Source of the DNA: Anaerolineales bacterium UBA2395
Lineage (GTDB): Bacteria > Chloroflexota > Anaerolineae > Anaerolineales > Villigracilaceae
Assembly: GCA_002343775.1 (NCBI GenBank)
Contig: DDSH01000026.1
Coordinates: 88,754-152,753, forward strand
Length of the DNA stretch: 64,000 nucleotides
Reading direction: 5' to 3'
Position numbers and translations under genes: made by a program
The notes under the pieces: generated by a model
Databases searched by the model: none
Told to the model about the DNA's origin: nothing
Seen by the model: the letters and a program-made list of their open reading frames with translations, nothing else
Shown here: piece after piece, positions 8,224-16,843 of the stretch
How the letters are laid out: every line of letters begins with the position of its first letter
Numbering within the stretch: the stretch's first letter is position 1

Positions 8224-8257
8224 AGCGCGGCACTGACTGGTGCCGCGCTTCTTTTTT
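8224..8257 (+). terminator. Rho-independent terminator
   Basis: A perfect stem AGCGCGGCAC / GTGCCGCGCT with a 6-nt loop is followed by TCTTTTTT. It ends the GH25 fusion gene eight bases after its stop codon. Confidence 0.92.
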
Positions 8258-8266
8258 ATATCCCGT

Positions 8267-9178
8267 TTACCGGTTGCCGTATGGGATTTCAGGTAATGCC
8301 TGCAAATACGCCCACACTGCTTTCAATTCGTTATCGCTCATGAATTGATACGAAGTCCACGGCATGAACTCGGAGCGCAGCATTGAACCGGAGGGCGTCA
8401 GCCCGGTCCGCATGGCATTGATGAAATCCGCCTCGGTCCAAGTGGGCAAGGTCGAGCCCGCGCCAAAGGTCAAATTCGGCGCGGGGGGCCAACTCGAAGG
8501 CATCCCCGGGATCACCCCACCAGACATGGTCAACCCGTGACAGACATGGCAGGACTGCGTCAGATAGGCGCCATATTCGGGCGTGATCCCAACTTCCGGC
8601 GGAGTCGGACGCGCCGCATCATGCGGGATCAACTCGGCTGGGATGAACGTGATGTCTTTGACCAGGGTCATCAAGATCCGTCCCACAAACGAAAGTGAAC
8701 TCGGCGGCATTTCATTATCCACGGGCGGAGCACTTTTGATGTAAGCGATCACGTCACCAAGGTCTTCATCGCTCAAATAAAAAAATTCAGTGGAAGGCAT
8801 GAAGAGATAGCCGGTACCATCGGGGCGGATGCCGTGACGGATGGCGCGCACCCAATCCGAATCCGTCATCGCGCTTCCGACCCCGCCCGCACCGGTCGTC
8901 AAATTCGACGAAATGACCTTGCCGACAGCGGGATCATCCAGATACACCTTGCCCTCCAAATTCTCGCCGTGACACGCCTCGCACCCGCGGAATTGGAAGA
9001 TATGCTTCCCATTTTCAATGGACTCAGGATCCGACGGAATGACAAGACTCGCTTGTGGAACATCATAGGCTTTTGTCAGCCGTGATTGACTGCTGAAGTA
9101 CACACCAACCAACCCCAGAACGATCAACCCCGCCAACACGCCAACCCCAATCCCTACCCATTTCAAAACGCGCTTCAT
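8267..9178 (-). CDS. Membrane-anchored diheme cytochrome c
   Basis: The 303-residue product has an N-terminal membrane anchor (about residues 4-27) and two c-type heme sites: CEACH in the first domain and CHVCH in the second. Each domain has a distal Met candidate (FMPSTEFF and FMPWTSYQF). Electron transfer on the outer face of the membrane is expected; the partner oxidase or dehydrogenase is not in the window. AGGAG lies seven bases before the ATG at 9178, which decides against the ATG at 9193. The gene follows a folD terminator and so has its own promoter. Confidence 0.9.
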   Translation of the reverse strand: MKRVLKWVGIGVGVLAGLIVLGLVGVYFSSQSRLTKAYDVPQASLVIPSDPESIENGKHIFQFRGCEACHGENLEGKVYLDDPAVGKVISSNLTTGAGGVGSAMTDSDWVRAIRHGIRPDGTGYLFMPSTEFFYLSDEDLGDVIAYIKSAPPVDNEMPPSSLSFVGRILMTLVKDITFIPAELIPHDAARPTPPEVGITPEYGAYLTQSCHVCHGLTMSGGVIPGMPSSWPPAPNLTFGAGSTLPTWTEADFINAMRTGLTPSGSMLRSEFMPWTSYQFMSDNELKAVWAYLQALPEIPYGNR

Positions 9179-9198
9179 TTCTTTTCTCCTCATAGATA

Positions 9199-9233
9199 CA
9201 AAAAATCAATCCCACCATACAGCGGGATTGATT
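9199..9233 (-). terminator. Terminator of folD
   Basis: The arms AATCAATCCC (9204-9213) and GGGATTGATT (9224-9233) pair around a 10-nt loop. Read on the minus strand the stem is followed by a T tract, so it terminates folD before the cytochrome gene. Confidence 0.85.
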
Positions 9234-9265
9234 CTAACGCACTATTCGTTTTTTTACTTTAGCGG

Positions 9266-10177
9266 CTACTTCTCTTGGATCTCCGCCGCGCGCAGTGTAT
9301 TTGCCATCAACATCGCAATCGTCATCGGACCCACACCGCCGGGAACCGGGGTGATGAAACCGGCAACTTCCTTTGCCTCTTCAAAATTCACATCGCCCAC
9401 AAGTCTTTGCATGGGCTTGCCGGTCTTTTGACTGATCATCTGCGTGCCATCCGGGTTGAGTTTAGGAATGCCATTGATGCCCACGTCAATGACCGCCGCG
9501 CCGGGCTTGATCCAATCACCGCGCACCATTTCCGCACGACCAATGGCAGCGATGATGATGTCCGCGTCACGCATCACAGCAGGAATGTCCTTTGTCTTTG
9601 AGTGAACGACGGTCACCGTGGCATTTTCCTTGATTAGCAGCAGTGCCGCAGGCATGCCAACGATGTTCGAGCGACCAAGCACCACGGCATTTGCACCCGC
9701 GATCTTCACACCGGCTTCCTTCAAAAGGTAGATACAGCCATACGGCGTGCAAGGAACGAACAGTGGTTCGCGTCCCTTCTGCGCCAAACGACCAAGGTTG
9801 ATCGGCGAGAAACCATCCACATCCTTCTCTATGCTGATCAGGGACAGAATGCGTTCTTCATCCAAATGATCGGGCAAAGGCAACTGCACCAAAATACCAT
9901 GCACCTTGGGGTCGGCATTCAGTTGCTTGATCAATTTTTCAAGGTCTTCTTGAGAAATATCCGCCGGAACCGGGTGATGAAACGAGGTCATCCCCAACTC
10001 GGCGCAAGCCTTCTGCTTCATACTCACATACGTCGCAGAGTCGATCCGTTCCCCCACCAAAACGGTCGCCAAACCCGGCTGCGATTTACCCTCCGCGATC
10101 CGCTTGGCAACTTTTTCCTTCACTTCGTCGCGCACTTTTTGCGCAATGGCAGTTCCATCGATCAATTGAGCCGTCAT
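9266..10177 (-). CDS. folD: Methylenetetrahydrofolate dehydrogenase / cyclohydrolase
   Basis: The 303-residue protein matches FolD over its full length. Visible motifs are the substrate-site segment TYVSMKQKACAELG with the catalytic lysine, QLPLPDHL, and the C-terminal signature TPVPGGVGPMTIAML. It interconverts methylene-, methenyl- and formyl-tetrahydrofolate in the cytosol. A GGAG motif precedes the ATG. The gene stands alone between its promoter and a terminator, in line with a housekeeping role in one-carbon metabolism, including purine synthesis. Confidence 0.97.
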   Translation of the reverse strand: MTAQLIDGTAIAQKVRDEVKEKVAKRIAEGKSQPGLATVLVGERIDSATYVSMKQKACAELGMTSFHHPVPADISQEDLEKLIKQLNADPKVHGILVQLPLPDHLDEERILSLISIEKDVDGFSPINLGRLAQKGREPLFVPCTPYGCIYLLKEAGVKIAGANAVVLGRSNIVGMPAALLLIKENATVTVVHSKTKDIPAVMRDADIIIAAIGRAEMVRGDWIKPGAAVIDVGINGIPKLNPDGTQMISQKTGKPMQRLVGDVNFEEAKEVAGFITPVPGGVGPMTIAMLMANTLRAAEIQEK

Positions 10178-10193
10178 GGGTTTTGCTCCTTTT

Positions 10194-10241
10194 GTATAAA
10201 TTTGTCATACAAATTATACATTCGCCCCCACGATTCAAAAA
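10194..10241 (-). promoter_or_regulatory. folD promoter with imperfect palindrome
   Basis: On the minus strand TTTTTG (10241-10236), a 17-nt spacer and a consensus TATAAT (10218-10213) are seen. An imperfect dyad at 10194-10219 (GTATAAaTTTGT, CAT centre, ACAAATTATAC) overlaps the -10 and the expected start of transcription, so it may be an operator. No regulator can be named. Confidence 0.5.
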
Positions 10242-10254
10242 GTGACATTCGTAC

Positions 10255-11541
10255 CTATCGCAACGGGTAATCCGTGATGGAGCCTGCCAGTTTTTCCCCA
10301 TCCGCCTGTTCCAGGGTCACCCAATCCACCTCGTTCCAACGCGGAGAAGGTGCTACAGCGCTAACGCGCAAATAATTCCCCGTCCAGCCTTCCATGCGCC
10401 AGCCATATTCGCCATACTCAGTCGTGGATTCCCACAACACGGGCATCGTTTGCCCAATGAATTCCTGTCGATAGGATGCCGCCGAACCTTCGATCACATC
10501 CTGCAGGATGCGATTCCGCTTCTTTCTCACCTCAGGCTTGACCTGACCCTTCATCTTTGCCGCCCCGGTACCGGGACGCGGCGAATACGAGAAGACATGT
10601 CCGCCAGTGAACTGCATTTCTGTGACAAATTCGAGCGTTTCGGCAAATTCCTCCTCCGTCTCGCCGGGGAAGCCTGTGATGACGTCCGTGGTAATGGCAA
10701 CATCTGGCAGGACAGATCGGGCGGCGTTCACCAACCCGCGGAAGGATTCGGGCGTGGTCTTGCGTGCCATCCGCCTCAGGGTGGATTCACTCCCAGATTG
10801 AAGCGGAAGGTGAAGGTGTGGCATGAGGCGCGAGTCGGTCCACAGAGAAAAGAACTCTGCATCCAGATCCCAAGGCTCAAGGGAGGATAATCGCAAACGC
10901 TGCACATCCGTTTCACGCAAAAGGGCGCGGATCAGATCGCGCAGGTGATGATCGCCAAAGTCCTGCCCCCACGAACCGAGATGCACACCGGTCAGCACGA
11001 TCTCTTTTGAGTCGCCTGCCAATGCCGCATTCACGTCATGGATGACATCTGCCAGTGGACGCGAACGCCCGGCACCACGCGCAAGAGTGGTGACGCAGAA
11101 GGTGCATTTGTTATCGCAGCCATCCTGCACTTTGATGAAGGCGCGCGTGCGACGATGCAACCCGGGAATGCGAACCCTGTCAATGGGTTCAAGATCAAAA
11201 TCGGATGGTTCGAGGTTCAGGATCTGCGGAACAAGCAAATCCTTTTTATCGTTAGTGACAACATGTTTGACATTCGGAAGGGCTGCGGCTTCTTTGGGCT
11301 GGATGGATGTCCAACATCCCGTGGCAATGATCTCATCAACGCCCGCACGCGCAATGGTGCGGATCTTTCCCCGCGAATCCGATGCCGCCTGTGTGGTGAC
11401 CGCGCAGGTGTTGACCACCGCCATATCTGCTTGTTCGGCAGACGCGACGATCTCATGCCCTGCGGCACGAAATTGTCGTGCCATGGTTTCGATCTCTGCC
11501 TGATTCAAACGGCAGCCGATGGTATCCAGAAAAACCTTCAT
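10255..11541 (-). CDS. mtaB: tRNA t6A37 methylthiotransferase
   Basis: This 428-residue radical SAM enzyme starts with the MtaB-typical TIGCRLNQAEIE and has the three-cysteine SAM motif CDNKCTFC, plus two N-terminal-domain cysteines for the auxiliary cluster (C10 and the one in NTCAVTT). A C-terminal TRAM-like region follows. The CRLNQ motif distinguishes it from MiaB and RimO. It should convert t6A to ms2t6A at position 37 of tRNAs reading ANN codons. Its length is normal for the family. Confidence 0.93.
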   Translation of the reverse strand: MKVFLDTIGCRLNQAEIETMARQFRAAGHEIVASAEQADMAVVNTCAVTTQAASDSRGKIRTIARAGVDEIIATGCWTSIQPKEAAALPNVKHVVTNDKKDLLVPQILNLEPSDFDLEPIDRVRIPGLHRRTRAFIKVQDGCDNKCTFCVTTLARGAGRSRPLADVIHDVNAALAGDSKEIVLTGVHLGSWGQDFGDHHLRDLIRALLRETDVQRLRLSSLEPWDLDAEFFSLWTDSRLMPHLHLPLQSGSESTLRRMARKTTPESFRGLVNAARSVLPDVAITTDVITGFPGETEEEFAETLEFVTEMQFTGGHVFSYSPRPGTGAAKMKGQVKPEVRKKRNRILQDVIEGSAASYRQEFIGQTMPVLWESTTEYGEYGWRMEGWTGNYLRVSAVAPSPRWNEVDWVTLEQADGEKLAGSITDYPLR

Positions 11542-11567
11542 GAGTGGTTACTTCTTGCCGAATGCCC

Positions 11568-12218
11568 TTACGGTTGTAACACCACAAAATTATCGAAGAC
11601 AATGTCCACGCCGGTGGTGTCAAAGGAACCCGCGAGAATACCCACATCGCCAGATGGCAGGGTCGCATCCTGCGCTTGCGCCACCTGGAAACCGTTGACA
11701 TAGAATGTGAGCGTGTCGCCCACGCAATCGGCACGCAAGTGATTGACAGCAAGTCCCTGGTTGATATTCGATGAAGAAAGCATCTCACCCTGACCCAGCA
11801 TTGCAGCCTGCCCATCCTGGAACAAGCCCATACCGTAGAATCCGTCGCTGGTGATGATGAAAAAATAATAATTTGCGTCGCTGTACCGGCAGATCAACCC
11901 GATGCGATTCTCGTCCGGTCCTGCCAGTTTGCCTGTATCCACCTCGATGCGCACATCCGAGAAATTCACACGCGGACGCGCCCAGAAATTCGTCTGCGTC
12001 GCATTGACGAGGATACGATATCCCCCCGCGTCGTAGTCCATGATGCCCTCGCCGACCATGAAGCGGTCCCAACCGGTGGTGGGTTGCGAAAAATCATCCT
12101 GAAAAAGCACAGAACCAGAGGTCACCGCTTGCGTGGGAGACTGCGGAACAGCCGGAAGATTGGCGCATGCGCCGAGAAAGAAAGCCAAAACCAGGAACGA
12201 ATGTTTTAAGCGATACAT
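11568..12218 (-). CDS. Lipoprotein with laminin-G/DUF1080-like beta-sandwich
   Basis: The 216-residue product has a lipoprotein signal peptide (LVLAFFLGACANL, lipid-modified Cys at about 18). The rest is rich in beta-strands of the type FQDDFSQPTTGWDR, VRIEVDTGKL, YYFFIITSDGFYG and VDIVFDNFVV, resembling the concanavalin-like domains of DUF1080 (3-keto-disaccharide hydrolase-like) proteins. No catalytic residues can be assigned. It lies 26 bases after the mtaB start in a minus-strand run and follows a TPR gene closely, so co-transcription with the TPR gene is likely. Confidence 0.7.
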   Translation of the reverse strand: MYRLKHSFLVLAFFLGACANLPAVPQSPTQAVTSGSVLFQDDFSQPTTGWDRFMVGEGIMDYDAGGYRILVNATQTNFWARPRVNFSDVRIEVDTGKLAGPDENRIGLICRYSDANYYFFIITSDGFYGMGLFQDGQAAMLGQGEMLSSSNINQGLAVNHLRADCVGDTLTFYVNGFQVAQAQDATLPSGDVGILAGSFDTTGVDIVFDNFVVLQP

Positions 12219-12239
12219 GGGCGTGATTTTATCATGCCG

Positions 12240-13634
12240 TTATGGAAAATACTTCGCAAGCAATTGCAAGGCAATATTGACATACACACCAGAGTCATCG
12301 GCATCGCGCACGAAGGTCAGGGAATTGAACGCTGCAGATCGATTCCCCTGTGCGAGATAGGTCATGGCGAGATGAATGTGAGCAGGGAAATAATTCGGCG
12401 CAAGCGCAATCGCTTGTGCCAACGCCTGTTCTGCGCTGGCAAACCGTCCCGATGACAAGTACGAGAATCCCAAGGCATCCAATGCAGACGGATCGGTCGG
12501 CGCAAGAGACACGGCTTGTTGTGCGGCGGGCAGCCCAATCTCCTCCACATACACGCCACGCTCGGCACAAAACACCGCAAGCAAACTCCAGTACGCGGCT
12601 TCCTGCGGGGCAAGTTCGGTGGCGCGCTGATACGCCATCAACGCTTCGGGCAATTTTCCAAGATGGGCATACGCTTCACCGATGCTCGCCTGCCAGCGCG
12701 GATTTTCCGGCTCGATGCCCGCTGCAAGCAGATATTCCGCCAGAGCCTGCTCATATTTCCCAAGACGATTCCAATACAATCCGCGCAGCGCCCGCACGTT
12801 GACGGATGCCCGATCCAGCGACAGGGCTTTGTCGAGTTCCACGCTTCCGCTTTGACCTGTCTGCTGCTTCGCCTCTCCAAGCCACGCCCACGCCTCAGCA
12901 TGGTTCGGGTCTAGTTCAACGGCTTGCCCAAACGCCAGCAGCGCGAGATCCCATTCCTGCACCAAGCCCAGAGCGCGCCCGATGGTCACCTTCGCATCCG
13001 AAGCGGTGGTTTGATTGGCCGATAGGGTCAAGGCGGTGTGCAAGGTCTGCACAGCAGAATCCACTTGCGGGTCGAGAGAAGCGGCGAGACGCAGTACCGC
13101 AAAGGCTCGGTCTGGGTCATCCAGCGAAAGCAGCAACCCCAATCGATAATGAGCATAGGCGTCGCCCGAGCTGAGACGAAGTTGGTTTTCGAGTGCGTCT
13201 TTTTCCAGAGCCCAATTTTTCTGACTGCGATGCGCGAACGCCAGCAGGCGATACAACGAGGCAGAGTCGTATAAGTCGAGCCCTTCTTCACAGGTGGCGA
13301 TCACAGATGCGAGATTGCCCAATTGAAAATGCGATGTCGCCAACCAGATCCAGCCTTCTTCTGTAAGCGTTGGAGCGGTTTCAAAATGCTGAAGCGCCAT
13401 TGAAAAGTCGCCCCCCTGTGCAGCCGCAATGCCGGCTTTTTCCCACAGATCGCCACGCCAGACGAAAAATTGCGCCACGCGGGCATAAGCAGCAGAGGCG
13501 GCGAGAAATTCACCAGATGCCTGAGCAGATTCCGCTTCTCTTAGGGTCGAATTGCCGGTGACAAAAAACGGCGTGATGACAGCGATCAATAAACCAAGAA
13601 CGATCCAAAGCGGCATCCACTTCCGTTGTGACAT
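12240..13634 (-). CDS. Membrane-anchored TPR protein
   Basis: The 464-residue protein has one N-terminal membrane segment (about residues 7-25) and then about a dozen tetratricopeptide-like repeats, for example ALLAFGQAVELDPNHAEAWA and EALMAYQRATELAPQEAAYW. It should be a scaffold facing outward; its partners are unknown. I chose the ATG at 13634 because the frame only extends further through a TTG at 13661. It is divergent from the kinase-like gene at 13684, with only 49 bases between them. Confidence 0.85.
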   Translation of the reverse strand: MSQRKWMPLWIVLGLLIAVITPFFVTGNSTLREAESAQASGEFLAASAAYARVAQFFVWRGDLWEKAGIAAAQGGDFSMALQHFETAPTLTEEGWIWLATSHFQLGNLASVIATCEEGLDLYDSASLYRLLAFAHRSQKNWALEKDALENQLRLSSGDAYAHYRLGLLLSLDDPDRAFAVLRLAASLDPQVDSAVQTLHTALTLSANQTTASDAKVTIGRALGLVQEWDLALLAFGQAVELDPNHAEAWAWLGEAKQQTGQSGSVELDKALSLDRASVNVRALRGLYWNRLGKYEQALAEYLLAAGIEPENPRWQASIGEAYAHLGKLPEALMAYQRATELAPQEAAYWSLLAVFCAERGVYVEEIGLPAAQQAVSLAPTDPSALDALGFSYLSSGRFASAEQALAQAIALAPNYFPAHIHLAMTYLAQGNRSAAFNSLTFVRDADDSGVYVNIALQLLAKYFP

Positions 13635-13668
13635 GGTGACAATTCTACGCCAATTTATCAACTGGCAG

Positions 13669-13674
13669 TATAAT
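13669..13674 (+). promoter_or_regulatory. -10 box of the kinase-like gene
   Basis: TATAAT ends nine bases before the ATG at 13684, with no good -35 hexamer and no ribosome-binding site. Transcription would start within a few bases of the ATG, giving a leaderless or nearly leaderless message. Confidence 0.4.
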
Positions 13675-13683
13675 CACAAGCGA

Positions 13684-16023
13684 ATGAGCGCATTCACCAG
13701 TTTAATCCTCACGCAACTCACAGTTCCACCAGGAGATTTGATCTACTACATCGTGCTGGCATTTGTGATCGCCAGTGCGCTGCAGTCGGCATTCAATCAC
13801 TGGCGGGCAAGCGAATTTCCACAGGCACGGCGTGCGTTCATTGGGTTGGGAATTTTGCTTGCCGCACAGATCCTGATGTTCGTCTTCAGCGGGCTGGGCT
13901 GGCAGCAGATCCTCGACCCCAAAACCATCCTGCCGCCGATGGACCGGGCATTTATCCTATTCGGCATTGTCTGGGTCACCTGGTTGTATGCCTTTCCTGA
14001 ACCCAATCGCATTGCGGATGCCGTCGCTACGATCTTGAGTCTGTTCGTGCTGACCGCATTGGGCTTAAGCCTGCTGACCTGGCAGCCGCAGATCGCATCC
14101 CTAAGTTATAACCAAACCATCGATGACTGGCTTTGGCAGATCGGCTCACTCGCATTTGCCTTGTTGGGTATTGCCATTCTTTTCATCCGCAAGCCAGACG
14201 GTATGTGGAACGGCATTTTCCTGCTGTTCCTCGGATTTTTAGGTCATCTTGGTCATTTGCTCTTACAGTTGGATGGAAACTACTCCGGCATCGTGCGGCT
14301 GGCATACATGGCGGCTTTTCCCATTCTGCTGACGCTCCCGCAACGGTTCACCATCCCCGGCGGAGTGATCGTTGAGCCTGCTCCCAAACCCACCACCCTA
14401 AAACAAGATACGACCGGGCGCCCCGAGCGCCGGCGCTACAGCACAGACCCGAAAACGTTCCATGCACTGCTCGCTGTTGCAGCAGATTCCAACCCAACCA
14501 AGGTCAGCCAGTCACTGACACGCGCGATCGCACAGACCATGCTTGCCGATCTGTGTTTCATGATCTACCTGACGGACAACAACAACCAGATGGTCATTGC
14601 GGGCGGCTACGACCTGATCCGCGAAGATTCACTGGAAGGCGGTTCGCTCAGCAAAAGTTCGATTCCCATGCTGGCAAATTCACTCCAGCGCGGACGCCCT
14701 TTGCGCCTGCCCGCCAGCAGCACCTCGGCGGATATCAAAGGGTTGGGGGATATTCTCGGGCTGACCAACCCCGGTCACCTGTTGTGTGTGCCGATCATGA
14801 CGCCTGAAAAAGAGACATTGGGCGGCATTCTATTGCTCTCGCCGTACTCCGACCGGACGTGGAGCGCCGAAGATCAGGCATTCCTCTCCAACATCGCCAT
14901 TTCACTGGTTCCCATCATCCAGCGCAACCAGAAGATCAACAAACTGGAAGCGCAAAGCGAAATGGCGCGCAATCATGCCACCGACCTTGAGCGTCGCATT
15001 CAGGAATTGAATCAACAATTGCAGGCGGCGCGCGCCGAAGCCGAAAAAGGCGGCTCGGTGGAAATGGCGTCGCTGCGGGCGGCACAGGATGAATCTCAAA
15101 AGATCATCGAAAATCTGCAACGCGAAAACGCCGAGTTACGGGCTGGGCGCGGCTCGACAGTCAACGCGCAGGTTGAACACGACCTCAAGACCACGCTTCA
15201 GGAATTGGCGCGTTTGCAGAACCAACTTGCCGATGCCAATGTAAAGATCCTCGAATTGGAAAAAGGGCAGATCACAACCAAAAACACCGAACAAGCCGAG
15301 GTCATTGCCTCCATTTCACAGGAACTTCGCCAGCCGCTCTCGTCCATTGTCGGTTACACAGACCTGCTGCTGGGCGAATCGGTCGGAATCCTCGGGGCGC
15401 TGCAACGAAAGTTCGTGGAGCGTATCAAGGCGTCCACCGAGCGCATCCGCAGCCTGACGGATGACATGATCCAGATCACCACGCTGGCAACCGACCTGAA
15501 CGAATTGAAACCCGAAGCCGTGGATCTAAATCTGATCATCGACAATGCCATGTCGTACACCAGCACACAGGTGCGCGAGAAGAATATTTCCATGCACCTG
15601 GAGGTGCCCAAGAATCTGGCGCTCATCCATGCAGACCGTGAGGCGCTGCAACAGATCTTGATCCATTTGCTGCAAAACGCCGGGGCGGCGACTCCCTTTG
15701 AGGGCACGATCAAACTCAAAGTCCAGACGCGAACCGAAAACGGCATGGAGTTTATTCTGATCCAGGTATCCGACAAGGGCGGCGGAATCGCATCTGAAGA
15801 CCTTCCGCGCGTCTTTACCCGCCTTTACCGTGCGGATAATGTCCTCATTCAAGGGGTTGGGGATACCGGGGTGGGTCTTTCGATTGCCAAAACGCTGACC
15901 GAAGCGCAGCATGGCAGGATATGGGTGGAAAGCGAGCCGGGAGTGGGCGCCACATTTAGTGTGTTGCTGCCGATCGCCAGTGAGAAAGCAGCAGAAACAC
16001 AGGCACCCAAAGGGAAGAAGTGA
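13684..16023 (+). CDS. Membrane histidine-kinase-like protein, phosphoacceptor His missing
   Basis: The 779-residue protein has about eight N-terminal membrane segments (to residue ~220), a GAF-like domain (~260-415), a coiled coil (~420-535), a HisKA-like dimer helix and a HATPase domain. The ATPase boxes are intact: N box (LLQNAGAA), G1 (DKGGGIA) and G2 (GDTGVGLSIA). At the place of the phosphoacceptor histidine the sequence reads SISQELRQPLSS: Q546 replaces His. Autophosphorylation at the normal site is therefore not expected. It is the first gene of an operon with LysM and LCP proteins, so an envelope-sensing role is plausible. The frame extends to 13552, but that part overlaps the divergent TPR gene. 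Confidence 0.88.
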   Translation: MSAFTSLILTQLTVPPGDLIYYIVLAFVIASALQSAFNHWRASEFPQARRAFIGLGILLAAQILMFVFSGLGWQQILDPKTILPPMDRAFILFGIVWVTWLYAFPEPNRIADAVATILSLFVLTALGLSLLTWQPQIASLSYNQTIDDWLWQIGSLAFALLGIAILFIRKPDGMWNGIFLLFLGFLGHLGHLLLQLDGNYSGIVRLAYMAAFPILLTLPQRFTIPGGVIVEPAPKPTTLKQDTTGRPERRRYSTDPKTFHALLAVAADSNPTKVSQSLTRAIAQTMLADLCFMIYLTDNNNQMVIAGGYDLIREDSLEGGSLSKSSIPMLANSLQRGRPLRLPASSTSADIKGLGDILGLTNPGHLLCVPIMTPEKETLGGILLLSPYSDRTWSAEDQAFLSNIAISLVPIIQRNQKINKLEAQSEMARNHATDLERRIQELNQQLQAARAEAEKGGSVEMASLRAAQDESQKIIENLQRENAELRAGRGSTVNAQVEHDLKTTLQELARLQNQLADANVKILELEKGQITTKNTEQAEVIASISQELRQPLSSIVGYTDLLLGESVGILGALQRKFVERIKASTERIRSLTDDMIQITTLATDLNELKPEAVDLNLIIDNAMSYTSTQVREKNISMHLEVPKNLALIHADREALQQILIHLLQNAGAATPFEGTIKLKVQTRTENGMEFILIQVSDKGGGIASEDLPRVFTRLYRADNVLIQGVGDTGVGLSIAKTLTEAQHGRIWVESEPGVGATFSVLLPIASEKAAETQAPKGKK

Positions 16024-16817
16024 TGCGAGGAATGCGCGAGATCGGCAATGCGCTGGTCGTTACCATTGCCTCGGTCGGGTTGATGTTGGGGGCTTTATCC
16101 ATCTCTTTGGTGGAATTCGTACCGGAAGCCACACCCACGGTCACGGTTCAGTTATTCCCATCTCCGTTGCCGGTGACCGCCACACCAACCTCGCTGCCCA
16201 CCATCACCTTAAACCCGGAACTAAGTACACCGACCAGTACACCAACCAACACAGTCCTGCCTCCGGTTTCATGTCAGCCGCCCATTGGCTGGTTGCCCCT
16301 GACCGTTCAAGCCAGCGACACGTTGGATAGCCTTGCCGCGAAGTATCGCATTGCCAAAGCCCAATTGGTGAGCGGGAACTGTCTGGTGACCGAAAGCCTG
16401 ATTGCCGGGACGGTCCTGTTTGTCCCTCCCGCCGCAACCAGCACTGTTGCCGTTTGTTCAAAGGGCGCAGTCGGCTGGGTGAATACCTACGTTGTCAAAT
16501 CTGGCGACACGCTTTACTCGATTGCCACCAACCATTACACCACCGTGAACACGCTTCGAAATGTGAACTGCAGAATCGGTGACCGCATCAATGTCGGCGA
16601 AGTACTGTGGGTCCCGAATGTGGCTACACGCACGCCATTCCCGACACCGTTGCCGGGAAGTACAGTCACGCCTCAACCCACCGATCCGCTCACCGAAACC
16701 GCCCTTCCGTTCACGGCGACAGTTATGCCAAGCGAAACCAGCACGCCTACCATTCAGCCAAGTCCAACTGCAATACCCACCCAAACCGCCAGCCCGACGG
16801 CGTTCCCTCAGCCTTAG
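16023..16817 (+). CDS. Membrane-anchored protein with two LysM domains
   Basis: The 264-residue product has an N-terminal membrane anchor (about 8-28), a Thr/Pro-rich stretch, and two LysM peptidoglycan-binding domains (about 88-135 and 152-200; the second reads YVVKSGDTLYSIATNHYTT). A Thr/Pro/Ser-rich tail follows. The ATG at 16023 overlaps the last base of the kinase-like gene's stop; a GTG at 16020 is an alternative. It should sit on the outer face of the membrane and bind the wall, perhaps giving input to the upstream kinase-like protein, which is inference. Confidence 0.85.
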   Translation: MRGMREIGNALVVTIASVGLMLGALSISLVEFVPEATPTVTVQLFPSPLPVTATPTSLPTITLNPELSTPTSTPTNTVLPPVSCQPPIGWLPLTVQASDTLDSLAAKYRIAKAQLVSGNCLVTESLIAGTVLFVPPAATSTVAVCSKGAVGWVNTYVVKSGDTLYSIATNHYTTVNTLRNVNCRIGDRINVGEVLWVPNVATRTPFPTPLPGSTVTPQPTDPLTETALPFTATVMPSETSTPTIQPSPTAIPTQTASPTAFPQP

Positions 16818-16843
16818 GCAACTCCAGCGTACAGCCCACATTC